Source: Gammaproteobacteria bacterium 28-57-27 (GTDB lineage: Bacteria > Pseudomonadota > Gammaproteobacteria > Halothiobacillales > Halothiobacillaceae). From it: 64,000 bases of DNA. The notes beneath the pieces were generated by a model, which did no database searches, had not been told where the DNA came from, and saw nothing but the letters and a program-made list of their open reading frames with translations. Shown one piece after another: positions 28,753 through 37,455 of this stretch (position 1 is the first letter of the stretch; each line of letters begins with the position of its first letter). The position numbers were made by a program, and so were the translations under genes. The DNA lies in NCBI GenBank assembly GCA_002281735.1, contig NCGK01000007.1:21179-85178 (forward strand), in the 5' to 3' direction.

Positions 28753-28778
28753 CTTGCGGTATCATCCGCAGGGTTTTT
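28753..28778 (+). terminator. Possible terminator or attenuator before metK
   Basis: CTTGCGG / CCGCAGG (7 bp, one G-U) with a 6-nt loop followed by GTTTTT, 75 nt after the binding-protein stop and 35 nt before the metK start. It could simply end the upstream transcript. I do not recognise a SAM riboswitch here. Confidence 0.5.
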
Positions 28779-28813
28779 GCCATACCCGGCTTGCGTGTCA
28801 CGAGGAGTGTTTT

Positions 28814-29974
28814 GTGAAACTCAATTACCTATTCACCTCGGAATCTGTATCCGAAGGCCATCCAGATAAAATTGCCGATCAGATTTCTGACGCCGTCCTT
28901 GATGCCATCCTGGCGCAGGACAAAAACGCGCGCGTCGCCTGTGAAACGCTCGTCAAAACTGGTTTTGTCGTGCTTGCAGGCGAAGTTACCACCTCGGCCT
29001 GGGTCGATCTGGATGATCTGGTACGTAAAGTCATCGTGGATATTGGCTACAACAGCTCGGAGATCGGCTTCGATGGGCACACCTGCGGCGTGCTCTCGGC
29101 CATCGGCAAGCAATCATCCGACATCGCGCAGGGCGTGGATCGTGACGTGGACGAAAATCAGGGCGCGGGCGACCAGGGCTTGATGTTCGGCTTCGCCTGC
29201 AATGACACCGACGTACTCATGCCCGCGCCATTGACCTACGCCCACCGTCTGGTCAAGCGCCAAGCCGAGGTGCGCAAGAGCGGCGCACTGAACTGGCTGC
29301 GCCCCGATGCGAAGAGCCAGATCACCGTGCGTTACCAAGATGGCAAACCCGTCGCCATCGACGCGGTTGTGCTCTCAACCCAACACAACCCGGATGTCAG
29401 CCTCGCCACGCTGCAAGAGGCGGTGATGGAAGAAATCATCAAACCCGTCCTGCCTATCGAATGGCTGCACAAAGACACCAAATACCACATTAACCCAACC
29501 GGCCAGTTCATTATCGGTGGCCCGATGGGTGACTGCGGCCTGACCGGACGCAAGATCATCGTCGATACCTACGGCGGCATGGGTCGCCACGGCGGCGGTG
29601 CGTTTTCCGGCAAGGATCCGTCCAAAGTTGACCGTTCGGCGGCCTACGCCGGGCGCTATGTCGCCAAGAATATCGTCGCAGCAGGGCTGGCCGAACGCTG
29701 CGAAATTCAGGTGTCCTACGCCATCGGCGTGGCGCAGCCGACCTCAATCACGGTCGACACCTTTGGCACCGGCAAAATTGACGACGACCGCATTGCGCAA
29801 ATCGTGGCTGATACGTTTGATTTGCGTCCCTACGGCATTACCAAAATGCTCGATTTGGTGCGTCCGATCTACCAGAAGACTGCCGCCTACGGCCATTTTG
29901 GTCGCGAAGAGCCGGAGTTCACTTGGGAGCGCACCGATAAAGCCGAAGCGCTGCGTGCTGCGGCCGGTATCTAA
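28814..29974 (+). CDS. metK: S-adenosylmethionine synthetase
   Basis: 386 residues. Start GTG 28814 is chosen because GAGGAG lies 6 nt upstream and the protein then begins [20 protein letters not shown] as in other MetK. It makes SAM from methionine and ATP. The [16 protein letters not shown] block, [10 protein letters not shown] (methionine/ATP loop) and the P-loop-like [19 protein letters not shown] are intact. It opens a stretch of SAM-cycle genes (ahcY and metF follow), with a small unknown gene in between. Confidence 0.98.
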   Translation: MKLNYLFTSESVSEGHPDKIADQISDAVLDAILAQDKNARVACETLVKTGFVVLAGEVTTSAWVDLDDLVRKVIVDIGYNSSEIGFDGHTCGVLSAIGKQSSDIAQGVDRDVDENQGAGDQGLMFGFACNDTDVLMPAPLTYAHRLVKRQAEVRKSGALNWLRPDAKSQITVRYQDGKPVAIDAVVLSTQHNPDVSLATLQEAVMEEIIKPVLPIEWLHKDTKYHINPTGQFIIGGPMGDCGLTGRKIIVDTYGGMGRHGGGAFSGKDPSKVDRSAAYAGRYVAKNIVAAGLAERCEIQVSYAIGVAQPTSITVDTFGTGKIDDDRIAQIVADTFDLRPYGITKMLDLVRPIYQKTAAYGHFGREEPEFTWERTDKAEALRAAAGI

Positions 29975-30001
29975 CCTTACCCAACCATGGTCAAGGAAAT
30001 T

Positions 30002-30484
30002 ATGGAAATAAAGACTATCGCATCCGTGCTCGCAGTCGCTTGCGGGCTAATGTCAACGGGCAGTTACGGCGGAAATTTTTCACCATCAATGACGCCCCAA
30101 CAAGAAGCTGCGCTGAGCAACTCATTTGTACGCGCATCGGACATACAAGTTGCAAAAGCCATTACTGAAGCACAGCCTCTCATTATTGAGATCACAAAAC
30201 GAATTGCTTGCTACCCGAAGTATGACGGATGGAGAATTCTTGGCTCCTACACAACCCCCGACTACAGCAGCGGCGGATGGCAGAGCCCCATGACGCAGGT
30301 GGATTATCACCCCAAAAGCCAATGTCTCTCCGTGGTTCGCATTGATGGCTGGAAAATGCCCGCCTTGAACGCCCTCGAATATAGAGTGGCTTATACGTCA
30401 GACCAAAGTAGTCACTCAGTATCTAGGAAATACAGGCTCATCAAGCAAATTGATGGCCAGTGGTTGCTGGATAACGGTCTCTAA
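30002..30484 (+). CDS. Unknown secreted or lipid-free periplasmic protein
   Basis: 160 residues, no recognised family. The N-terminus ([24 protein letters not shown]) looks like a Sec signal peptide, with cleavage probable near SYG. The mature part has two cysteines and a [18 protein letters not shown] block followed by a C-terminal [16 protein letters not shown], reminiscent of small beta-rich secreted proteins. AAGGA is 6 nt before ATG 30002, preferred over 29987. It lies between metK and the SAH riboswitch, so any transcript into ahcY from metK crosses it. The local composition seems more AT-rich than its neighbours. Confidence 0.7.
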   Translation: MEIKTIASVLAVACGLMSTGSYGGNFSPSMTPQQEAALSNSFVRASDIQVAKAITEAQPLIIEITKRIACYPKYDGWRILGSYTTPDYSSGGWQSPMTQVDYHPKSQCLSVVRIDGWKMPALNALEYRVAYTSDQSSHSVSRKYRLIKQIDGQWLLDNGL

Positions 30485-30499
30485 CCCCCCACCCGTCCA

Positions 30500-30570
30500 C
30501 CGAGGGGCGCTGCAGCAGGCTCAAACCTGTCAGGCTCGGCGGAAGGGAACAACCCATGCAACCGCGCCCA
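30500..30570 (+). promoter_or_regulatory. SAH riboswitch upstream of ahcY
   Basis: Matches the conserved core of the S-adenosylhomocysteine riboswitch: CCGAGGGGCGCTGCAGCAGG, a second stem around CAGGCTCAAACCTGTC, then GGCTCGG and the closing GCGCCC near 30564-30569. CCGAG (30500-30504) can pair with CTCGG (30535-30539) as the pseudoknot. In characterised cases SAH binding turns on ahcY so that toxic SAH is removed. It begins 16 nt after the upstream gene, so the promoter is inside that gene or at metK. Confidence 0.9.
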
Positions 30571-30597
30571 TCCCCTACCTCTTTAGGAGAACGTTGC

Positions 30598-31989
30598 ATG
30601 TCTTTTTCCGATTACAAAATCGCTGACCTATCCCTGGCCGACTATGGCCGCAAGGAAATCCGTATTGCGGAAACCGAAATGCCCGCGCTGATGGCGATTC
30701 GGCGCAAGTACAAGGCGGCGCAGCCGCTTGCGGGTGCGCGCATCGTCGGCTCGCTGCACATGACCATCCAGACCGCCGTATTGATCGAAACCCTGGTTGA
30801 TCTGGGCGCATCGGTACGTTGGTCATCCTGCAACATTTTCTCCACCCAGGACCACGCCGCCGCCGCCATCGCTGCTGCGGGCATTCCCGTGTTCGCCTGG
30901 AAAGGTGAGACCGAAGACGAATACTGGTGGTGCCTCGAACAAACCATCACCGCAGCAGACGGCTGGACGCCGAACCTGATTCTGGACGATGGCGGCGATT
31001 TGACCGGGCAAATCCACCAGAAGCACGCGCATCTGCTGGAAGGCATTCACGGCGTATCCGAAGAAACTACCACCGGCGTGCATCGCCTGTGGGACATGCT
31101 CAAAGCGGGCGAGCTGAAGGTTCCGGCCATCAACGTCAACGATGCGGTCACCAAGTCGAAAAACGACAACAAATACGGCTGCCGTCACTCGCTCAACGAT
31201 GCAATCAAGCGCGCCACCGACCACCTGCTGTCCGGCAAGCAGGCGCTGGTGATCGGCTATGGCGATGTGGGCAAGGGCTCGGCGGCCTCGTTGCGTCAGG
31301 AAGGGATGATCGTCAAAGTCTCGGAGATTGACCCAATCTGTGCCATGCAGGCCTGCATGGATGGTTACGAGCTGGTGTCTCCGTACATGAATGGCATCAA
31401 CAACGGCAATGACAGCTGTGTCGATAAAGCCCTGCTCGGCAAAATTGACCTGATTGTCACCACCACCGGCAACGTGAATGTGTGCGATGCCCCCATGCTC
31501 AAAGCGCTCAAGAACGGTGCTGTAGTCAGCAATATCGGCCACTTTGACAACGAAATCGACACCGCGTTTATGCGCCAAAATTGGGCATGGGATGAGGTGA
31601 AACCGCAGGTGCACAAGGTGTACCGTGATAGCGCAGCAGGCGAGGCACCCAATCCTGCGAGCCTGGACTACCTACTTCTGCTATCCGAAGGGCGCTTGGT
31701 GAACCTGGGCAATGCCACCGGGCACCCAAGCCGCATTATGGATGGCTCGTTTGCGAACCAGGTGCTGGCACAAATACACCTGTTCGATGCGAAGTTTGCC
31801 GACTTGCCCGCTGCCGAACGTGCCGCCCATTTGAGTGTGACCGTGCTGCCCAAGGCGCTCGATGAAGAAGTGGCGCGCTACATGGTGGAGGGCTTTGGTG
31901 GTGTCATCACACGCATGTCAGATGCCCAAGCGGCCTATCTTGGCGTGTCTGCGGATGGCCCGTACAAAGCCGACAGCTATCGCTACTAA
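30598..31989 (+). CDS. ahcY: S-adenosylhomocysteine hydrolase
   Basis: 463 residues from ATG 30598, with AGGAG 8 nt upstream, just past the riboswitch. It splits SAH into adenosine and homocysteine with bound [34 protein letters not shown], the NAD-binding [13 protein letters not shown] and C-terminal [15 protein letters not shown] and PYKADSYRY are all normal. Regulated at the RNA level by SAH as judged from the leader. Followed by a small membrane protein gene and metF. Confidence 0.98.
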   Translation: MSFSDYKIADLSLADYGRKEIRIAETEMPALMAIRRKYKAAQPLAGARIVGSLHMTIQTAVLIETLVDLGASVRWSSCNIFSTQDHAAAAIAAAGIPVFAWKGETEDEYWWCLEQTITAADGWTPNLILDDGGDLTGQIHQKHAHLLEGIHGVSEETTTGVHRLWDMLKAGELKVPAINVNDAVTKSKNDNKYGCRHSLNDAIKRATDHLLSGKQALVIGYGDVGKGSAASLRQEGMIVKVSEIDPICAMQACMDGYELVSPYMNGINNGNDSCVDKALLGKIDLIVTTTGNVNVCDAPMLKALKNGAVVSNIGHFDNEIDTAFMRQNWAWDEVKPQVHKVYRDSAAGEAPNPASLDYLLLLSEGRLVNLGNATGHPSRIMDGSFANQVLAQIHLFDAKFADLPAAERAAHLSVTVLPKALDEEVARYMVEGFGGVITRMSDAQAAYLGVSADGPYKADSYRY

Positions 31990-32021
31990 ACCCAAAGCGC
32001 AACCACAACGAGGGTACTATC

Positions 32022-32405
32022 ATGCGTGGAGCGGGAGGAACATCCGGCGGTGTAGGCGAGTTTCTGCTTGGCCTCGGCATGGCGATTGGCGGCGGCTATA
32101 TGCTGCTGCAGAAAGTCACCGTCACCTCCGGCGGTTGGTATTTCCACGGCGTAAGCGCCTTTGGCCTCACCCTGATTCCCTTCCTGCTCGGCGCAGGCAT
32201 GTTGTTTTACAACGGAAAATCGCGCCTCGGCTGGCTATTGATGTTCGCCAGCCTCATCATGATTTTCGCCGGCATTTTGATGAATTTACGCATTTATTTT
32301 CAAACCACCAGCCTGTTTGACACCTTGATGATATTCACCCTGCTGGCAGGCGGCCTTGGCCTTTTGGCTCGTTCACTCAGACCTCATGGAGGCTCTTCAA
32401 CATGA
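32022..32405 (+). CDS. Small polytopic membrane protein between ahcY and metF
   Basis: 127 residues with about four hydrophobic segments (GEFLLGLGMAIGGGYMLL, FGLTLIPFLLGAGMLFY, WLLMFASLIMIFAGILM, TLMIFTLLAGGLGLLA). A glycine-rich N-terminus precedes the first. No family recognised. It starts 33 bp after ahcY and overlaps metF by 4 bp (ATGA), so it is in the SAM-cycle operon and under the same riboswitch if transcription begins there. A transport or membrane-anchoring role would be guesswork. Confidence 0.75.
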   Translation: MRGAGGTSGGVGEFLLGLGMAIGGGYMLLQKVTVTSGGWYFHGVSAFGLTLIPFLLGAGMLFYNGKSRLGWLLMFASLIMIFAGILMNLRIYFQTTSLFDTLMIFTLLAGGLGLLARSLRPHGGSST

Positions 32406-33256
32406 ATACATCGCTCCTGATTTCCTGCGAATTTTTCCCCCCAAAAACGGATGAAGGTGCGCGTAAATTACGCGACACGTGGCAAACGCTCAAAGACATC
32501 GACCCTGAGTATTTTTCGGTCACCTACGGCGCAGGCGGCTCCACCCAGGAGCGCAGCTTTGCCACCGTGAGCGAAATCCAGCGTGACTCCGGCATTCCTG
32601 CCGCACCGCATCTTTCCTGCATCGGCTCCACCCGCGAGCATATCCGCGCTATTCTCGACAGCTACAAGGCGCAAGGCATCCGCCATATCGTCGCCCTGCG
32701 TGGCGATTTGCCCTCCGGGATGCGCGACCCCGGCGAGCTACGCCATGCCAATGAACTGGTGGAATTTATCCGCGCCGAAACGGGCGACTGGTTTCATATC
32801 GAAGTGGCCGCCTACCCGGAGTTTCACCCTCAGGCCGCATCCGCCCAAGCCGACCTGGATGCTTTTCAACGCAAGGTCGAAGCCGGTGCGGACTCGGCGA
32901 TTACCCAATATTTTTATAACGTAGACAGCTATCTACGCTTTATGAACGACTGCCTGGATCGCGGCATCCACATTCCCATCGTGCCGGGCATTATGCCGAT
33001 CACCAACTTCACCCAGTTAGCGCGCTTTTCGGATGCCTGTGGTGCGGAAATTCCGCGCTGGCTGCGCAAGCGCCTGGAAACCTTCGGTGACGACCTGGAT
33101 GGCTTGCGCAGCTTCGGTCTGGATGTAGTCGGTGAGCTCTGCCAGCAACTCATCGAAGCCGGTGCACCGGGGCTGCATTTTTACAGCATGAACCAGGTCG
33201 AGCCGACGCTGCATCTGTGGTGTGGCCTGAATCTGCGTGCTGACATGGAACTGTGA
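32402..33256 (+). CDS. metF: Methylenetetrahydrofolate reductase
   Basis: 284 residues, the FAD-containing TIM-barrel MetF. It reduces 5,10-methylene-THF to 5-methyl-THF, the methyl donor for methionine. SCEFFPPKTDEGARKL opens the protein; SVTYGAGGSTQERSF carries the FAD/folate residues; ALRGDLPSG, EVAAYPEFHP and TQYFYNVDSYLRF are present. GGAGG precedes the ATG. The three genes metK, ahcY and metF complete most of the SAM recycling loop; the methionine synthase gene is not in the window. Confidence 0.97.
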   Translation: MNTSLLISCEFFPPKTDEGARKLRDTWQTLKDIDPEYFSVTYGAGGSTQERSFATVSEIQRDSGIPAAPHLSCIGSTREHIRAILDSYKAQGIRHIVALRGDLPSGMRDPGELRHANELVEFIRAETGDWFHIEVAAYPEFHPQAASAQADLDAFQRKVEAGADSAITQYFYNVDSYLRFMNDCLDRGIHIPIVPGIMPITNFTQLARFSDACGAEIPRWLRKRLETFGDDLDGLRSFGLDVVGELCQQLIEAGAPGLHFYSMNQVEPTLHLWCGLNLRADMEL

Positions 33257-33322
33257 CGCTTTGCCAACTACACTCGACGGGAGTCTTGAACTCAACCCCC
33301 GTGTATTGACGAGGATATTCCG

Positions 33323-34357
33323 ATGACCGAATTTGCACTTGTCTTGCTGGCCGTAGCTGTTGCGTTTATTTTTGCCGGGGTCAAAACCGTACCCCAAGGT
33401 AGCGAGTGGACGATTGAACGCTTCGGGCGCTACACCCGTAGCCTTAGCCCAGGCCTTGGCCTGATCGTCCCTTTCATTGACGTGATTGGCCGCAAAATCA
33501 ACATGATGGAGCAAGTCATGGACGTGCCCTCGCAAGAGGTCATCACCCAGGACAATGCCATGGTCAAGGCGGATGGCGTGGTGTACTTCCAGATTCTGGA
33601 TGCGGCCAAGGCGGCCTATGAGATTCATAATCTCGAATATGCCATCCTGAACCTGACCATGACCAATATCCGTACCGTCATGGGTTCCATGTCGCTGGAC
33701 GAGCTACTCTCCAAGCGCGACGAAATCAATGCACGCCTGCTGCGCGTGGTGGACGAAGCCACCGCACCGTGGGGCGTAAAAATCACCCGCATTGAAATCA
33801 AAGACATCACCCCGCCCAAGGATTTGGTGGATGCCATGGCGCGCCAAATGAAGGCCGAGCGTGAGAAGCGCGCCAACATTCTGGATGCCGAAGGCTTCCG
33901 CCAAGCCGCCATCCTCAAGGCTGAGGGCGAAAAACAAGCGCAAATCCTGCAGGCTGAAGGCCTGCGTGAAGCTGCCTTCCGCGAGGCCGAGGCGCGCGAG
34001 CGTCTGGCAATGGCCGAAGCCAATGCCACCCGTTCGGTAAGTGAGGCCATTTCAAGCGGCAATATGCAGGCCATCAATTACTTTGTCGCCACCAAATACA
34101 TTGAAGCCTTCAAGGCCGTGGCCACGGCGCCTAACCAGAAGGTCATCATGATTCCGGTTGAAGCTACCGCTATTCTTGGCTCGCTCGAAGGTATCGGCCA
34201 ACTGGCCAAGGAAACCTTCCTCAAGCCGGAATCGCCTGCGCCCGCGACGCCCACTCACTCCACTGGCTCACCTGCGGCCAGCTGGGCTGAGCGCACCAAC
34301 GCCGCGCTCAACCAAGCTTCCCCACCTCCCGCCGTTAACCCATACGCACGAGGTTAA
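33323..34357 (+). CDS. qmcA: SPFH/band-7 membrane protein QmcA
   Basis: 344 residues. One N-terminal membrane helix (residues about 4-20), then the SPFH domain ([46 protein letters not shown]), followed by a long alanine/glutamate-rich coiled coil from about 180 to 250 ([38 protein letters not shown]). SPFH proteins form large cage-like oligomers at membrane microdomains and often regulate FtsH. A Pro/Ser/Ala-rich tail ends the protein. The NfeD partner follows 3 bp later. Confidence 0.93.
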   Translation: MTEFALVLLAVAVAFIFAGVKTVPQGSEWTIERFGRYTRSLSPGLGLIVPFIDVIGRKINMMEQVMDVPSQEVITQDNAMVKADGVVYFQILDAAKAAYEIHNLEYAILNLTMTNIRTVMGSMSLDELLSKRDEINARLLRVVDEATAPWGVKITRIEIKDITPPKDLVDAMARQMKAEREKRANILDAEGFRQAAILKAEGEKQAQILQAEGLREAAFREAEARERLAMAEANATRSVSEAISSGNMQAINYFVATKYIEAFKAVATAPNQKVIMIPVEATAILGSLEGIGQLAKETFLKPESPAPATPTHSTGSPAASWAERTNAALNQASPPPAVNPYARG

Positions 34358-34359
34358 AC

Positions 34360-34872
34360 ATGAACGGCACTGAGTTTGTCATCAACTTCTGGCACTGGCT
34401 GGCGTTTGGCCTATTGCTCATGCTGGTCGAGCTGATTCTGCCTTCGACCTATTTCTTGTGGATGGGCTTGGCGGCGCTGGTGGTAGGTGTGCTGTTTTGG
34501 CTGATCCCAGGCATGAGTTTCGATGTGCAAACCATCCTGTTCGCCGTCTTGAGCGTCAGCGCCATTATCATCAGCAAGCGCTACCTCAAGCGTCATCCGA
34601 TTGAAAGCGACCGTCCCATGCTCAATGTGCGCGGCGCACAGAGTATCGGGCGCATCGCCACCCTGCATGAAGCCATTATCAATGGGGTCGGCAGGGTGCA
34701 TCTGGACGATACCCTGTGGAAGGTGACCGGCCCGGATCTGCCAGTCAATACGCGGGTGCGCGTGGTGGCAGTGGAAGGCATCAGTCTGCGCGTCAAGCCT
34801 CTTAGCGATGGTGCCGATAGCCCGTCGCATTCGCATGATGACAGCGACGGAGATGGCGGCAGCGGTGACTGA
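34360..34872 (+). CDS. NfeD-family membrane protein
   Basis: 170 residues, short NfeD form. Two or three membrane segments fill the first about 70 residues (FGLLLMLVELILPSTYFLWMGLAALVVGVLFWLIPG), followed by an OB-fold domain (about 90-150: AQSIGRIATLHEAIINGVGRVHLDDTLWKV). NfeD proteins pair with SPFH proteins; here the gap to qmcA is 2 bp. The last residues are a Ser/Asp/His-rich tail. The bioA start lies inside its 3' end. Confidence 0.9.
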   Translation: MNGTEFVINFWHWLAFGLLLMLVELILPSTYFLWMGLAALVVGVLFWLIPGMSFDVQTILFAVLSVSAIIISKRYLKRHPIESDRPMLNVRGAQSIGRIATLHEAIINGVGRVHLDDTLWKVTGPDLPVNTRVRVVAVEGISLRVKPLSDGADSPSHSHDDSDGDGGSGD

Positions 34873-36223
34873 TTCCCCCAACAATTTCGACTGGAACCGG
34901 CGCGACCTCGACGTTCTCTGGCACCCTTGCACACAAATGAAGGATCACGAGCGTCTGCCCGTGATTCCGATTGCACGTGGGCAAGGGATTTGGCTGTACG
35001 ATTTCGACGGTCGCCGTTATCTTGATGCCGTCAGCTCCTGGTGGGTCAATCTGTTCGGCCATGCCAACCCCTTTATCGGCGCACGCATCAAACAGCAGCT
35101 CGACACGCTGGAACATGTGTTGCTGGCCGGGTTCACCCACCAGCCCGTGATCGAGCTATCCGAGCGCTTGGTCAAGCTCACTCCGCCGGGTCTCTCGCGG
35201 GTGTTCTACGCCGATAATGGCTCATCCGGCATCGAAGTCGCGCTAAAAATGAGCTATCACGCCTGGCGCAATCTAGGCGCAACACGCAAGACCAAGTTCG
35301 TCGCACTGGAGCACAGCTATCATGGCGAAACATTGGGCGCGCTCTCGGTCGGCGATGTCAGCCTGTTCAAGGACACCTATCAACCGCTGTTGATGGAAGT
35401 GATGAAAGCGCCCTCCCCGGATTGCTCGGCGCGCCTGCCCGGCGAAAGTTGTGCCGACGTCGCGCGCCGCGCCGCGGCCGGCATGGAAGCCTTGCTAGCC
35501 GCGCATCATGACGAAATCAGCGCAGTCATTATCGAACCGCTGGTGCAATGCGCCAGCGGTATGCGCATGTACGACCCGTTGTACCTCACGCTATTACGCG
35601 AACTTTGCGACCGCTATCAGGTGCATTTAATTGCCGATGAAATTGCTGTCGGCTTTGGACGCACTGGAACCTTGTTCGCCTGTGAGCAAGCCGCGATCAC
35701 GCCCGACATCATGATTTTGTCCAAAGGACTGACCGGCGGCTTCCTGCCGCTGGCCGCCGTACTGACCACCGATGCCATGTATCGCGTGTTTTACGACGAT
35801 TACGATAAGCTTTCCGCCTTCCTGCACTCGCACAGCTACACCGGCAACCCGCTGGCCTGTGCCGCCGCTTTGGCCACACTGGATCTGTTCGAGCAGAACG
35901 ATGTCATCGGCGCAAATCGTGTCTTAAGTAAAACCATGCTGGATGCCGTCGCGGATTTAAGCGAGCACCCGCATGTGTTTGAGGTGCGCCAAACCGGCAT
36001 GATTCTGGCCATCGAAATGGTTAAAAACAAAACCGCCCGCGAAGCTTTTCCTTGGCAAGAGCGGCGTGGCCTGCGCGTGTTTGAACACGGCCTTAAGCAT
36101 GAAGCACTTCTGCGCCCCTTGGGGAACGTGGTGTATTGGATGCCGCCGTATGTGATTAGCGCGGACGAAATCAGCCAACTGGCCGCTGTGACCCGCGCCG
36201 GGATTGATGTTGCCACACGATGA
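34853..36223 (+). CDS. bioA: Adenosylmethionine-8-amino-7-oxononanoate aminotransferase
   Basis: About 456 residues. BioA converts KAPA to DAPA using SAM as amino donor, with PLP. LWHPCTQMKDHERLPVIPIA is the BioA signature; DAVSSWWVNLFGH, YADNGSSGIEVALKM, the PLP Asp in LIADEIAVGFGRTG and the Schiff-base lysine in LSKGLTGGFLPLA follow. The start is uncertain: ATG 34853 is reported; GTG 34865 has GGAG about 9 nt upstream, and ATG 34835/34838 are also in frame. All overlap the nfeD end. rsmE overlaps by 4 bp. Confidence 0.95.
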   Translation: MAAAVTDSPNNFDWNRRDLDVLWHPCTQMKDHERLPVIPIARGQGIWLYDFDGRRYLDAVSSWWVNLFGHANPFIGARIKQQLDTLEHVLLAGFTHQPVIELSERLVKLTPPGLSRVFYADNGSSGIEVALKMSYHAWRNLGATRKTKFVALEHSYHGETLGALSVGDVSLFKDTYQPLLMEVMKAPSPDCSARLPGESCADVARRAAAGMEALLAAHHDEISAVIIEPLVQCASGMRMYDPLYLTLLRELCDRYQVHLIADEIAVGFGRTGTLFACEQAAITPDIMILSKGLTGGFLPLAAVLTTDAMYRVFYDDYDKLSAFLHSHSYTGNPLACAAALATLDLFEQNDVIGANRVLSKTMLDAVADLSEHPHVFEVRQTGMILAIEMVKNKTAREAFPWQERRGLRVFEHGLKHEALLRPLGNVVYWMPPYVISADEISQLAAVTRAGIDVATR

Positions 36224-36945
36224 AACGTTTTTTTATCAACCTACCCCTAGTCGCGCATGAGGCCATCGACCTCCCCAAAGAGGTAAGGCTATACATGGAG
36301 CGTGTGCTGCGTCTCAAGCCAGGCCACAGCATCACTTTATTCAACGGGCAAGGCGGCCAGTTTAACGCGGAGTTCCAAGGCAATGGACGGGTGCAACTGC
36401 TGGATTTCGCATCCATTGAGCGTGAATCACCGCTGTCTATTCACCTGATTCAAGGCATCAGCAAGGGCGAGCGCATGGATGTTACCCTGCAAAAAGCCAC
36501 CGAACTCGGCGCGAGTCGCATTAGCCCGGTGACGACAGAGCGCAGCGTGGTGCGCCTGGATGAAGAGCGCGCCGAGCGTCGCCATGAGCGCTGGAACAGC
36601 ATCCTGCGCTCCGCGTGCGAGCAATGCGGACGTAACCACATCCCGCAGCTTGATGACTTGCAAAAGCTCGAGCGCGTATTGAGTGAAACGCGGCACGCCG
36701 ATGGGTGCCCTGATGAGGGGCGCATTGTGCTCGCGCCCACAGGCACGCACACCCTGCACGAGATGGCGCAACCCGCGCGCCTGAGCGTGCTGATCGGCCC
36801 TGAAGGCGGCCTCAGTGATGCTGAGATTGAGCTTGCGATTGGAAACGGATTTACGCCAATAAGACTCGGCACGCGCATTTTGCGCACCGAAACGGCCGGC
36901 CTAGCTATTCTGGCCGCTGTACAAACCTTATGGGGCGATTTTTAG
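36220..36945 (+). CDS. rsmE: 16S rRNA (uracil-1498-N3)-methyltransferase
   Basis: 241 residues. RsmE methylates U1498 of 16S rRNA with SAM and has the SPOUT trefoil-knot fold: LIGPEGGLSDAEIE and the knot RLGTRILRTETAGLAIL near the C-terminus; the N-terminal PUA-like domain runs to about residue 70. QKATELGASRISPV and RSACEQCGRNHIP are also typical. Coupled to bioA by ATGA overlap. It converges on the chpC end; no clear terminator lies between. Confidence 0.96.
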   Translation: MKRFFINLPLVAHEAIDLPKEVRLYMERVLRLKPGHSITLFNGQGGQFNAEFQGNGRVQLLDFASIERESPLSIHLIQGISKGERMDVTLQKATELGASRISPVTTERSVVRLDEERAERRHERWNSILRSACEQCGRNHIPQLDDLQKLERVLSETRHADGCPDEGRIVLAPTGTHTLHEMAQPARLSVLIGPEGGLSDAEIELAIGNGFTPIRLGTRILRTETAGLAILAAVQTLWGDF

Positions 36946-36978
36946 CTTTTAGCGAGAGGGTGGCGCGCACTCATCGCC

Positions 36979-37455
36979 TCAATGCGTCTCGACACCATCC
37001 ATCCAAGCCTCAAGCTCTTGGATATTAGGCATAAACACCAGCTCACCGCCAAGCGTTGCGGGCATTCCAAACAACGCACAAGCACCCTGTGCTTCAGCGT
37101 CATCTGTTTGCGTAAGTTGTGCAGCAGTGATGGACTCAGTACGCGGCATTCCTGATAGCGCGAGGGCGTAATACGGACGTTTGGCCGGATTACTCACACC
37201 ATACAACACGGCCAAGCGCACTCGCCCAGCGAGAATTTCCATACTTTGGCCGCACGCGCGCTCAAGACTAAACACTGGGATACGCACCCCGCGCCATTCC
37301 ACGCCGCCAAGAAACCCTCCCTCCTGCGGCCGCAAGGACAGGCTCGCCACCTCCGCCACCATCGAATAAGGCAACAGCAAAGCCTTATCCTGCAGCGGCA
37401 AGCGAATGGCTAATACTTTCGCATGACTGGTTGCATCGCTCATGCTCTGGGTCAT
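36979..37455 (-). CDS. chpC: CheW-like adaptor of the Chp system (ChpC-type)
   Basis: 158 residues, one CheW domain (residues about 13-150: VLAIRLPLQDKALLLPYSMVAEV, then GGFLGGVEWRGVRIPVFSLE). It would bridge receptor and ChpA kinase. Its ATG overlaps the chpA stop by 4 bases. The second CheW-type protein of the cluster is PilI. The ChpC name is by position; the sequence alone says CheW-like. Confidence 0.82.
   Translation of the reverse strand: MTQSMSDATSHAKVLAIRLPLQDKALLLPYSMVAEVASLSLRPQEGGFLGGVEWRGVRIPVFSLERACGQSMEILAGRVRLAVLYGVSNPAKRPYYALALSGMPRTESITAAQLTQTDDAEAQGACALFGMPATLGGELVFMPNIQELEAWMDGVETH

Noticed and set aside
28678..28813. SAM riboswitch before metK
   Set aside because: No conserved SAM-I, SAM-II or SAM/SAH core was seen; only a small hairpin with T-run.
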